Assembly: GCA_963965975.1 (NCBI GenBank)
Contig: OZ014420.1
Location: 5,420,001 to 5,484,000, forward strand
Length of the DNA: 64,000 nt
Reading direction: 5' to 3'
Source: Xestospongia bergquistia
Taxonomy: Eukaryota; Porifera; Demospongiae; Haplosclerida; Petrosiidae
The position numbers and the translations under genes are program-made. Below are positions 31,616 to 42,268 of this stretch, in pieces; the first letter of the stretch is position 1; every line of letters starts with the position of its first letter. Below the pieces are notes generated by a model that saw nothing but the letters and a program-made list of their open reading frames with translations, ran no database searches and was not told the origin of the DNA.

Positions 31616-34004
31616 TTGGTAATTTTTAATTTATTTACATAAGTCAACTATTATGACTTTTTGTGTACCTTTAGTTTTTAATCTAATTATTAACGTGAGC
31701 TAGGTTGTATAAATTAATTGTTTTTATAATTTATTTGTTGTTACAAGGTTTATGATTGATATCAAGTTGTTTGTTAAAAAATCAAAAACTAAACTATTGA
31801 TATAGATATTTCAAGAAAATAAATTGAATCAAAAACAACTTTTATAACTTAATTCTAAACTGTACTTGTTAAGTTATAATACTATTAATATCCTTTCTCT
31901 GGACTACTCTTATATGTAATGTACTACTTATATTTCAGTTGTGATTGTCAAAAGAAGGACAGGTTATAATTAATTGAGGAGACTTGGTATACAACAATTG
32001 GTTTTGTTTATGAGACTAAATAGAACTCTTTGTATGTATTTAGCTAATGGTCATAATGCTAACTTAGAAATTACAAGTGATTTGATGACATGGACCAATT
32101 TTTAATTATTTATAAAATGATCATGGACTATAATAATAGTCCATGGTTTGAATTTTAAAAATGGTCCTATTGGTCCTATGTGATACGTAATAAAATCATT
32201 TTAATTTTTATAAGGTTAGCTATATATATCCTTGTTACACAGAGGAATTGAATGTGCTCAAAAAGTCTGTAAAAGAAATTCATTAATTTACATGTACATG
32301 TATATGTACAACAAGTAAAACAAGGGATATTATAATTTAAAAAATTAATGCAACAATTAAGAACAGTAATATTATTGTTACTTAACAAGGAGCTACAACT
32401 AATACTCTAACTTCATTAAAAAATTATCTAGACAATCTCAACTTCCAACAAGAGTTATTAAAATATCTAAATGATTTCAGTTTTCCAAAGAAAGAGGAGT
32501 AAGTCAATTATTAAGTACACTTCATATAATGCTACAAATTAGACACAAGTGTAGTTATTTTCTTCTCAGCTAGTTATACAACAATTGGATTTGTTTATGA
32601 AGCTTAATGAAACTTCTTAATTGTACACAATTGTCATAATACTAACTTCATAAAAATTAAAAGTAATTTGATGACTTGGACCAATTCTCAGCTATTTTAA
32701 AAATGACCATGGACTGTATAGTCCATGATTTGAATTAAAAAATCTCCTAATATCATACGTAACAAAATCACTTGAAATTTTTTTAAAGTTAGCTATATAG
32801 ATGCTTGTTTCACAGAATAATTGTATGTGGTCAGAAATGTTGCTAAAATCTATAAAAATTAAAAATCATTAATTAGATGTACATGTATATGTACATATAC
32901 AAATAGTAAAATAAATGGTATTATAATTTTTAAAAAATAATGCAACAATAATAATATTATTGTCTATTAACTCTATAACAACAGCAACAACAATAACAAC
33001 AACAACTAAAATAATAACAATAGCAACAACAATAACAACTAAAATAATAACAATAACAACAACAATAGCCAACAACGAAAGTGATTACTTTATGTCATAC
33101 ACATCTGAAAGTAGTGTCTCTCTTAGTTCTGGTGGTTCATATGATAAATCTGTTATAAGATCATCAAAGTCATGATACATAGTGAATTTAGAATTGTCAT
33201 TAAAAATGTACATGTATATCTATGTACAACAATAAAACAATGGAATTATAATTTTAAAAAATCAATGCAACACTTAAGACCAATAATATTATTGGCACTT
33301 AACAAGGAGTTACAACTCTAATTTCATTAAAAATCGAAGTGATTTGATGACTTAACTAATTTTTGTGCCATCATCATAATAAATAATAGATCAACATTGA
33401 AATGTAGAAAAAAAGTAGTACATGTAGAGTAGTAGAAACTAGTACAAGATTGTTAATACATGATGATGACTATTTACCAAAATAAAACAATAGGTATTTA
33501 AATGTAAATGAGATGTATATTTACCATTAAAAACTAAATCTTTGAAAAACAATTGTAATAATAGTGTAGATTTACCATCATAGACACATTACTGTTATAC
33601 TATAGTTACATTGATGTATATTTCCCATCAAGTAAACAAGTTTGTTATAAAGTTGTAGAGAAGATATAAATTTCCCATCACAAATACATTATTGACATAA
33701 TAGTAGTAACAATGGTGTAACTTTTGATATAATGTTTCCATCACAAATCCTCTAATGATGTGAAGTGATAATCAGAAATTATTTAATATACATACAATGG
33801 TAAAGAAGTTGTAACCACATATATATATAGTACTCACTAGACGTATAAAGATTTAATATAATTATATATTATTCATCTTATCTAGATCTCTTGAGTTTTA
33901 TTAAGGTGTACTTTGTATTGAAGGACCTCAAGTGAATCCATTTGAGCTATCTATTTCAGATGTAAAATCATACAATTGAACCATTCATCGGTTAACAATA
34001 ATTA

Positions 34005-34042
<38 letters not shown>

Positions 34043-34176
34043 AGATGAAGACATCTATAAATACAGCATCTTCGACAAAGGAAATGTCTGTACTACTATA
34101 TGTACAACAATAACAACAATAATGGCAATACAAACAATAACAACAGCAATAATAATAACAATAACAACAAAGATGA
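31616..34176. other. flank of array unit 3/4, repeats A, B, C and remnants
   Basis: Holds the 3' UTR-like stretch, repeat A, an exon-38 vestige (about 32434-32530), repeat B (about 32570-32960), a remnant of an antisense-gene tail (33083-33192), a third diverged relative (repeat C, about 33195-33350), a run of degenerate 60-75-bp motifs (33480-33760) and an (AT)n tract (34009-34039). The short open frames over CAA/AAT repeats are not credible genes. Confidence 0.65.
33083..33192 (-). pseudogene. remnant of antisense-gene 3' end
   Basis: Encodes on the minus strand the last 30 or so residues typical of the family (MYHDFDDLI…ELRETLLSDVYDIK) and then stops matching. A second copy is at 41163-41273. 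It shows that another antisense gene once ended here or that a partial unit was duplicated. Confidence 0.75.
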
Positions 34177-37100
34177 TTAATTTATATCATAATCATCTGA
34201 AAGTAGAGTTTCTCTAAGTTCTGGTGGTTCATGTGACAAATCTCTTATAAGAACATCAAAATCATGATACATAGTGAATTTGGAAATATTCACACTCTCT
34301 TCAACCTGGTTCAAATTGTCAATATGTTTTGGTACAGATTCATTGGTTGGTTGTCTTTGACATCTTTTTCTACACTTTAACACTTTGTAAATATGGTATA
34401 TGATGATGACCCAAAATAATAAAAATACAATACCAGTCATTAAGAATCCAACAGCGCCGAAGAACGTGTAATCTCTGCCATTTCTTGACAAAATTATTAT
34501 TGCTATCACTATCAGACCTAAAGTAGTGCTTGTCATCACAATCAAATCTAAAATGTTCACTGCTTGACTACAAAATGGTCTTATATATGCTTGAACCATA
34601 ACAAAAAAAGCTAAAAGAAAAGCTTCTATAAATAGAAGGTACCCGTACGGCAATCTTGTGGATATAGATGCAACAATACATATAATAAAGAGATACCAGA
34701 GTCGAAAACCAAACCAACATCTCCATTTATCCTTATATGGTCCAAAGTGTGCATCAAGAAATGGTCTCATTTTGTTAACCCATTTATATTTGGACATAAA
34801 TGGAAGAACAGTTAGTAATATAGTGTATGGAAGGATAACAAACAAAAGAATTAAAAAACCTATCACAACTAAAAAACAATGTCCTACATCTCTAAAATAA
34901 AGTACATTTCCGTCAACAGTCCATCTAATTGTTTTCTCAGTAGAAGTTTCTACAGTGATAAATGTCCATGCATCTACAATAGCATTTACTAATTTAGTAT
35001 ATGACAAGAAAACTAGAGTAGCCAACACTTGTACAGAATAGTGAGAAGTATGTCTTGCCAGTTTAGTTGAGTATCTACTAAGTTGTATGAACACAAAGAC
35101 AATCACAATAAGATATAACGGAAAAGCAAACTGTAAAAATGCTTTAACTAGTTCCGTCATTCCATCATAAAAGCACAGAGGAAAACCAAGGTTAAGACTG
35201 CAAAGATTTAACCAGACAAATAAAATTTTGGCTGGAACAGATGGAATTTGGTCAATACCTAGCCTACTTATAGTTGTAAAGACATTAGCATAGAATATTA
35301 TGCTTGTAATAGTACCAGTAGCAATACTGATACGTAATACAAACAATATAATGACCAGTAATACTCCAAGAAACCCAAATGCTACTAAAGTAAACAACCA
35401 ATAGTTAGAACATATAAAACATTCCCTGTCTCCAAAGACAACACTATAATTGGCTTTACAACTTCCACACACTATACCATTTCTATTACCACGACATGAG
35501 TCAAAATCAATAATTGTTGTGGTCATGTTAAATCCAGTACTACAATAACCAAAAGTACAGTGGTCACTCACTGCAGTTATATCACTATCAGGTATTAGAC
35601 CAACCCATTTGTCAATAGGTAGTGTAACACTACCAGTATCAAGATTGCAGGATATACCATACCTCTTCAGAAGTGGTAGGCAGATGCAAACATTTCTTGA
35701 TAACTCAAAGCCACAGGGACAGTCACCCATGTATACTTTTATGAAGACTGAAGGAAGAAGAGGTAATATTGGTGATAGTATCAGTGTACCAAACCTTTGT
35801 GTTTGATTAGTAAATATGTTAAATGATAAGACATTACATTTTGTTGCTAGAGTCTGTTCAATAACTTGGTCAGATCTAACAAGCCATGAAGTATCAAAAA
35901 TTGAGTATACAGCACCATGTGTTGGGTTGAAGATTGAATCCACAGACAAAATACTAATATTAAAAGTTTTCCCTGGATAGGTAGTTGTGTTTATTGTGTT
36001 ATCATTGATGCATTGAGGGCCTTTTCCTTCAGTTTCATTACATATACAGAGAGCAGTTGGGACTGATGACACATCTAAATTACTTGTGATGTTAAACACC
36101 TGTTGATACAAGACTGGTAACTTTAAAGGATCTATGATAAAATTGGTACTAGGAACTTGAGAACAATTGTAAATAGGATGTCCAAATAAGGAATTGCCAG
36201 TTAACATAGCACTGTTATCAATGAAGGTTAAGTTAATATCAGGAGGTGGATAAGTTGTATAAATAAACTGTTCCTCCATTTGAAATTGAATAGCACAATG
36301 AGATCTGAGCTTGTTTTCATCCACTATATAAATAGCTCCACCTGCTGTATAAACAGTGTTTCTAATAAATTTTACATGGAGTCTTTGAGTAAAATAAATG
36401 GTTGAACCAGATAACAATCTGAGTGCAGCTCCAACAACTGCATTATTGTCAATAAATTCCAGGTAGCCATATAAATAGAGGTTACATGATAAACAATATA
36501 TTGCACTACCTCTGTTATTAGTGAACATTGTGTCTTTTGGTTTGAGACCATAAAGATTGATTTCCTTAAATTGTTGAAGTGAAATAACACTGTTTGCTGA
36601 TGGAGACAATGCACCATTGCAATGTGCTTTAATAGCATATAATTGAAGTATAGTATTTTCACTACAAAAAGAGCCCCTACATTCAATATGCATACAATCT
36701 CCAGTGACATAAGCTTCATTGTTGTAACAGGAAACATTTTTCAATAATAGATCATAGATATTTGAATTAGATATTTGAATAGTAAGCCCAGATCCAACTT
36801 GAGCACCGCTATGATCCTGAAACACACTGTTAGTAATAGTAACGATAGGTTTATTAATTATATCCTGAACAACACTATGAATGAAAAGAGTTAATCCTAG
36901 TCCTTGACTTCTATAGGAACCTCCTTTATTACTAGAGAATATACATTGATCATACAAAGCTGTAAATGATGTTCCTTCTATTATAACTGAAGTACCTCCA
37001 CCAATATTGTTAACAAAGTAGCTATTGTTTACATATAGTCTCAATGGTACAGTGAAATTGATAGAATAGATGGAAAGTCCACCAGCATGAGAAAAGATGA

Positions 37101-37878
37101 CATCAGGATTTTGTTGAGTAATATCCAATTTGTAATTGTTAGGTGGATTGTTTTTATTAAAAGAGATGTTTGCACTGTTGATGATCACTTCAGTATCATT
37201 ATTACTAGCTACTTGTCCATAATATATTATGAATACTCCAGAACCTGAACAAAAATGACTACCAACATTAGAACAGTCATTAACTTGCTGCACATCTTGT
37301 TCATACAAACCAGAATTAGTTATTATAATGTTATCAAATTGTACTAGTTCAAGTACATTGACAGCTAAAACAGCATATCCAAAATATTCCACTATAGTTA
37401 TATCATGTAATCTGACATTGGTTGAGTTAAGAAACAACAGAACTGTCTGTAGTTCATACAATGATTGAGTTGTGCTAGTGCTGTTAAAGTTATATATCAA
37501 TCTTTTATCAATTATTCCACCACAGTTCTTAAATACAATGTTAGAAAGGGTCAAATTTGTACCAGAGACAAAGACAAACCCTCGACTTGTAAATGACCTT
37601 TCTACTGACCTTTTACAGGTCACAATAGCAGGGTCATTGGAAGTTATCTGTAGATTGTGTACATTGTTAAGTGTACATGATGTTCCATTGGAGATTATGT
37701 GATTACCATTTGAGAGCAGAAGAGTGGTATCATTTAAAGATATAGAAGATTTATTACAGAGATAATACTCAAGAGTAGATTCCTGTCCTGTGGCTTGAAC
37801 AGCAATGACATTTCTGGCTTTAGCAGCCCACACAGTAAAAAGGAGACTGAGGAAGGCAATTTGCAAGAATATAGACAT
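34177..37878 (-). CDS. beta-helix/multi-membrane receptor-like protein, copy 4 (intact, 1,233 aa)
   Basis: Complete single-exon member with start MSIFLQIAFLSLLFTVWAA. I chose the ATG at 37878 because it matches the start of the other copies; the open frame continues upstream only through a TTG. The ectodomain resembles copies 1-3, but three stretches differ: part of the helix region (NAVVGAALRLLSGS), the Cys-rich stretch (HCTFGYCSTGFNMT) and the last membrane helices (LPYGYLLFIEAFLLA). It is nearly identical to copy 5. The 3' flank is CAA/AAT-rich. Function unknown; probably a surface protein. Confidence 0.85.
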   Translation of the reverse strand: MSIFLQIAFLSLLFTVWAAKARNVIAVQATGQESTLEYYLCNKSSISLNDTTLLLSNGNHIISNGTSCTLNNVHNLQITSNDPAIVTCKRSVERSFTSRGFVFVSGTNLTLSNIVFKNCGGIIDKRLIYNFNSTSTTQSLYELQTVLLFLNSTNVRLHDITIVEYFGYAVLAVNVLELVQFDNIIITNSGLYEQDVQQVNDCSNVGSHFCSGSGVFIIYYGQVASNNDTEVIINSANISFNKNNPPNNYKLDITQQNPDVIFSHAGGLSIYSINFTVPLRLYVNNSYFVNNIGGGTSVIIEGTSFTALYDQCIFSSNKGGSYRSQGLGLTLFIHSVVQDIINKPIVTITNSVFQDHSGAQVGSGLTIQISNSNIYDLLLKNVSCYNNEAYVTGDCMHIECRGSFCSENTILQLYAIKAHCNGALSPSANSVISLQQFKEINLYGLKPKDTMFTNNRGSAIYCLSCNLYLYGYLEFIDNNAVVGAALRLLSGSTIYFTQRLHVKFIRNTVYTAGGAIYIVDENKLRSHCAIQFQMEEQFIYTTYPPPDINLTFIDNSAMLTGNSLFGHPIYNCSQVPSTNFIIDPLKLPVLYQQVFNITSNLDVSSVPTALCICNETEGKGPQCINDNTINTTTYPGKTFNISILSVDSIFNPTHGAVYSIFDTSWLVRSDQVIEQTLATKCNVLSFNIFTNQTQRFGTLILSPILPLLPSVFIKVYMGDCPCGFELSRNVCICLPLLKRYGISCNLDTGSVTLPIDKWVGLIPDSDITAVSDHCTFGYCSTGFNMTTTIIDFDSCRGNRNGIVCGSCKANYSVVFGDRECFICSNYWLFTLVAFGFLGVLLVIILFVLRISIATGTITSIIFYANVFTTISRLGIDQIPSVPAKILFVWLNLCSLNLGFPLCFYDGMTELVKAFLQFAFPLYLIVIVFVFIQLSRYSTKLARHTSHYSVQVLATLVFLSYTKLVNAIVDAWTFITVETSTEKTIRWTVDGNVLYFRDVGHCFLVVIGFLILLFVILPYTILLTVLPFMSKYKWVNKMRPFLDAHFGPYKDKWRCWFGFRLWYLFIICIVASISTRLPYGYLLFIEAFLLAFFVMVQAYIRPFCSQAVNILDLIVMTSTTLGLIVIAIIILSRNGRDYTFFGAVGFLMTGIVFLLFWVIIIYHIYKVLKCRKRCQRQPTNESVPKHIDNLNQVEESVNISKFTMYHDFDVLIRDLSHEPPELRETLLSDDYDIN

Positions 37879-38004
37879 TATAGCAAACTTCAACACTTTG
37901 TAAATCAATAATTCCTCAATTGTCTAGTTTTTTAATGCTTAATCATATGAAATGTCATGTGATATATATATAGTAGGTAATATGAATGGGTAAACTCATG
38001 ATTT

Positions 38005-38229
38005 GATTTACAGTAAGGGACTATTTTCTGTGACCTTATTTTTGAAAAGGAACCACTGTTGAAACATCTCAAAAAAACAGTTTTTCATACACACAATTGC
38101 TATACATGTACAACCATTCATGGTAATTACGTGTATACAAAACTGTTTTTTTGAGGTGTTTTACCAGTGGTCCCTTTGGATAAATTAAGTCACAAATGAT
38201 TTGACAGAAGTGGTCTTATATTGCAAATC
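38005..38229. mobile_element. fold-back MITE-like element (unit 4)
   Basis: About 225 bp with long imperfect inverted arms of up to 80 bases. The left arm begins GATTTACAGTAAGGGAC and includes CATCTCAAAAAAACAG; the right arm has CTGTTTTTTTGAGGTG and ends TTATATTGCAAATC. No coding capacity. It sits between the antisense-gene start and the HERC1 exon copy. It is present at 46097-46320 too but not in units 1-3, so it arrived before the 8.09-kb duplication. Confidence 0.65.
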
Positions 38230-38302
38230 AGGTCAAAAAATAATGGTAACTAAAGTGATAAATCAGAACTCTCTCTCTCTCTCTCTCTTTCTCTCTTTCT
38301 AG

Positions 38303-38479
38303 ACTGTTGATGATCTTCCAACAGCTCAAACATGTTTCTTTCAACTCCGTTTACCTCAATATAGTAGTCAACAGATCTTAGCTGCAGCTGAGAAACTACG
38401 TTATGCTGATAGACATTGTCGATCTATTGACATGGATGATTACATCTTACGTAGGAACACTAGTGTTGGAGGGGGATGA
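38303..38479 (+). CDS. HERC1: duplicated HERC1 last exon, copy 4 (open; candidate alternative terminal exon)
   Basis: Preceded by a CT-rich acceptor (ctctctttctag). The 58-residue frame starts in the same phase as the normal last exon and keeps TVDDLPTAQTCFFQLRLPQY with the catalytic Cys. Two codons (Ala-Ala) are inserted after QQILA. It runs through RSIDMDDYILRRNTSVGGG to a TGA, without the acidic tail. If spliced to exon 38 (15162) it would give a complete HECT fold with a shorter C-terminus. Use would require skipping the three nearer exons, so expression is unproven. Confidence 0.6.
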   Translation, partial: TVDDLPTAQTCFFQLRLPQYSSQQILAAAEKLRYADRHCRSIDMDDYILRRNTSVGGG

Positions 38480-39735
38480 TGGATGATGAAGATCTCTTCT
38501 ATTCAGATTAGTTGTTAAATTATTTACACAAGTCAATTATTCTTTTTACATTGTACTTATAGAATGTGGAAATTTGAATTGACAATAGTTCTGTAATATT
38601 GCAGGATTATAATATAAAGCTATATTAATATTTCATTTGTTATAACTAACAGCATAAGGTTACATAATTTATTTAGTTAAATCAAAAAATAATCATCTAG
38701 CTTACAGGAAATTAACTTATTATATGTCCCATGACATACATCAAATTCTGAAATCTTCTTCCATAAACATTATAACTATTAAAATGACGATATACTGTTT
38801 CTATAATACATAACTATTATTTTAAAATTAATTCATTTACGGAACATTCGCTTTTATGATAGTAAAATGCCTACAAAATCATTGTGATAATACCTCACTT
38901 GATATTTATGGTTAGTCAGATGTTTGCAAATGAAAGTGAGTTTAATGCAGTAATTTCTTGTGTTGATATAATTGATGTACATTGTCGTGTTGATAGTAAT
39001 ACTATCACTAATAAAAATAAACAAGAAACCAAACTATTAGTAAAACAAGTAAAAATATCATTACTATGATCATTTGAAAACCAACTAACAAAACTAACAA
39101 AAATCAAAAAAACTAAAACAAAGAACTAAACAAAACAAAACAACTAAAACTAAAACGAAACAAAAAAATACAACTAAAATTATTTTCGATACCAAAATAA
39201 CACTGACTTGTAACATTCCATATATAATATTTATATTTTATTTTATTTTATAATTATAACTGACATCAGAAAGTAATGATCAGTATATTAGTACTTAATA
39301 TAATATATAGTATGCGATTATGGTAGAGTTTATTTCAGATATATATAACTATATATTATATTACTAGCAGTATATATGTACATGTAATATATGTATAGTT
39401 GTGCAATATACATATACATAATGTTTACATTATGTATTACTAGCAGTATATGTGTACATGTAATGCATGTAATACTTGTGCTATATACTAATGCTACATT
39501 ATACAGTGAAGTGTTTAATATAATTACACATAAACCAATTACAGTACCACCACAACTACATATGTATGGTAACCATGACCACAATTTAATATCTCAAGTT
39601 GGATAGGGCCATTAATATATCACTTGCACCATTTTGAAATAATTATTAAACAATTTAGAATAGGTCTTCCATAATATATAATAAGTATAGGACATATTAA
39701 AAAGTAAAATGAAAAGCAAAACAAGAACATTAAAA
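38480..39735. other. unit 4 distal flank, no credible gene
   Basis: AT-rich sequence. A 61-codon frame at 38884-39069 is preserved unchanged in the second copy (46962-47147), but only because the duplication is recent; it has no recognisable features. Around 39360-39500 there are two tandem AT-rich units of about 75 bp with TACATGTA palindromes. Confidence 0.6.
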
Positions 39736-39741
39736 GTAAAG

Positions 39742-39922
39742 CTATACCCAAGTTGATTTGTATTGAAGAACTGTTTTCTTGCATTTTGAACCTTGAAAAA
39801 TAAGAGAACGAGCAATAGATGTAATTTCTTCATCAATTATGAGAAGATGAAGGTACGCTTCATAAAACATCAGTACAAAGGCATCATCTGAAGTCTCATC
39901 TAGCGGAATTCTCTGAGAAATG
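39742..39922 (-). pseudogene. 3' fragment of PLA2G6-like gene A at duplication edge
   Basis: Encodes on the minus strand the last 60 or so residues of phospholipase A (ISQRIPLDETSDDAFVLMF…STWV) and is cut at 39922/39923, where HERC1 3' flank begins. It matches 47778-47957 of the intact gene. It has no upstream exons and is a duplication by-product. Confidence 0.88.
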
Positions 39923-42085
39923 AAAAACAACTTTTATAACTTAATTCTAAACTGTACTTATTAAGTTATAGTACTATTAATATCCTTTCTCTGGATTACT
40001 CTTATATGTAATGTACTTGTATTTCAGTTGTGATTGTCAAAAGAAGGACAGGTTAATTGGGTAGACTTGGTATACAACAATTGGTTTTGTTTATGAGACT
40101 AAATAGAACTCCTTGTATGTATTTAGCTAATGGTCATAATACTAACTTAGAAATTACAAGTGATTTGATGACATGGACCAATTTTTAATTATTTATTAAA
40201 TGATCATGGACTATAATAATAGTCCATGGTTTGAATTTAAAAAATGGTCCTATGTGATATGTAACAAAATCATTTTAAATTTTTATAAGGTTAGCTATAT
40301 ATATCCTTGTTACAAAGAGGAATTGAATGTGGTCAGAAATGTTGTTAAAGTCTGTAAAAGAAATTCATTAATTTATATGTATATGTACAACAAGTAAAAC
40401 AAGGGATATTATAATTTAAAAAATTAATGCAACAGTTAAGAACAGTAATATTATTGTTACTTAACAAGGAGCTACAACTAATACTCTAACTTCATTAAAA
40501 AATTATCTAGACAATCTCAACTTCCAACAAGAGTTATTAAAATATCTAAATGATTTCAGTTTTCCAAAGAAAGAGGAGTAAGTCAATTATTAAGTACACT
40601 TCATATAATGCTACAAATTAGCCACAAGTGTAGTTATTTTCTCCTCAGCTAGTTATACAAAAATTGTATTTGTTTATGAAGCTTAATGAAACTTCTTAAT
40701 TGTACACAATTGTCATAATACTAACTTCATAAAAATTAAAAGTAATTTGATGACTTGGACCAATTCTCAGCTATTTTAAAAATGACCACGGACTGTATAG
40801 TCCATGATTTGAATTAAAAAATCTCCTAATATCATACGTAACAAAATCACTTGAAATTTTTTTAAAGTTAGCTATATAGATGCTTGTTTCACAGAATAAT
40901 TGTATGTGGTCAGAAATATTGCTAAAATCTATAAAAATTAAAAAACATCAATTAGATGTACATGTATATGTACATATACAAATAGTAAAATAAAGGGTAT
41001 TATAATTTTTAAAAAAATAATGCAACAGTAATAATATTATTGTCTATTAACTCTATAACAACAGCAACAACAATAACAACAACAACTAAAATAATAACAA
41101 TAACAACAACAATAACAACTAAAATAATAACAATAACAACAACAATAGCCAACAACGAAAATGATTACTTTATATCATACACATCTGAAAGTAGAGTTTC
41201 TCTTAGTTCTGGTGGATCATATGATAAATCTGTTATAAGATCATCAAAGTCATGATACATAGTGAATTTAGAATTGTCATTAAAAATGTAAATGTATATC
41301 TATGTACAACAATAAAACAAGGGAATTATAATTTTAAAAAATCAATGCAACACTTAAGAACAATAATATTATTGGCACTTAACAAGGAGTTACAACTCTA
41401 ATTTCATTAAAAATCGAAGTGATTTGATGACTTAACTAATTTTTGTGCCATCATCATAATAAATAATAAATCAACATTGAAATGTAGAAAAAAGTAGTAC
41501 ATGTAGAGTAGTAGAAACTAGTACAAGATTGTTAATACATGATGATGACTATTTACCAAAATAAACAATAGGTATTTAAATGTAAATGAGATGTATATTT
41601 ACCATTAAAAACTAAATCTTTGAAAAACAATTGTAATAATAGTGTAGATTTACCATCATAGACACATTACTGTTATACTATAGCTACGCTGATGTATATT
41701 TCCCATCAAGTAAACAAGTTTGTTATAAAGTTGTAGAGAAGATATAAATTGCCCCTCACAAATACATTATTGACACATAGTAGTAAGGTGTAACTTTTGA
41801 TATAATGTTTCCATCACAAATCCTCTAATGATGTGAAATGATAATCAGAAATTATTTAATATACATGCAATAGTAAAGAAGTTGTAACCACATATATATA
41901 GCTCTCACTAGACCTATAAATATTTAATATAATTATATATTGTTCATTTTATCTAGGTCTCTTGAGTTTTATTAAGGTGTACTTTGTATTGAAGGACCTC
42001 AAGTGAATCCATTTGAGCTAGCTATTTCAGATGTAAAATCATACAAGTGAACCATTCATCACAATAAGGTTAACAATAATTAATG

Positions 42086-42134
<49 letters not shown>

Positions 42135-42268
42135 AAGTGAAGACATCTATAAATACAGCATCTTCAACAAAGGAAAAGTCTGTACTACTATATGTACAAC
42201 AATAACAACAATAATGGCAATACAAACAATAACAACAGCAATAATAATAACAATAACAACAAAGATGA
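39923..42268. other. flank of array unit 5, repeats, no gene
   Basis: Same contents as 31831-34176: repeat A, exon-38 vestige with donor (about 40511-40600), repeat B, CAA/AAT tracts, antisense-gene tail remnant (41163-41273), repeat C, degenerate short motifs and an (AT)n tract (about 42087-42131). Confidence 0.65.

Larger units (their letters stand above)
31831..39922. repeat. 8.09-kb segmental tandem duplication, first copy
   Basis: Sequence from 31831 (AAAAACAACTTTTATAAC) recurs from 39923 at an offset of 8,092 bases and remains nearly identical. It includes antisense copy 4, HERC1 exon copy 4 and the last 181 coding bases of a phospholipase gene. The junction 39922/39923 joins phospholipase coding sequence directly to HERC1 3' flank. 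Confidence 0.88.

Noticed and set aside
32869-33175. Frames over CAA/AAT repeats (poly Thr-Ile or Val-Ile)
   Set aside because: Simple-repeat translation in the flank of the antisense genes; also at 41040-41255.
37879-37908. Ten extra N-terminal residues for antisense copies 4 and 5
   Set aside because: They depend on a TTG start; the ATG at 37878 (and 45970) matches the start of the other copies and the signal peptide.
38884-39069. 61-codon frame repeated exactly at 46962-47147
   Set aside because: Preserved only because of the recent 8.09-kb duplication; no homology or features recognised.
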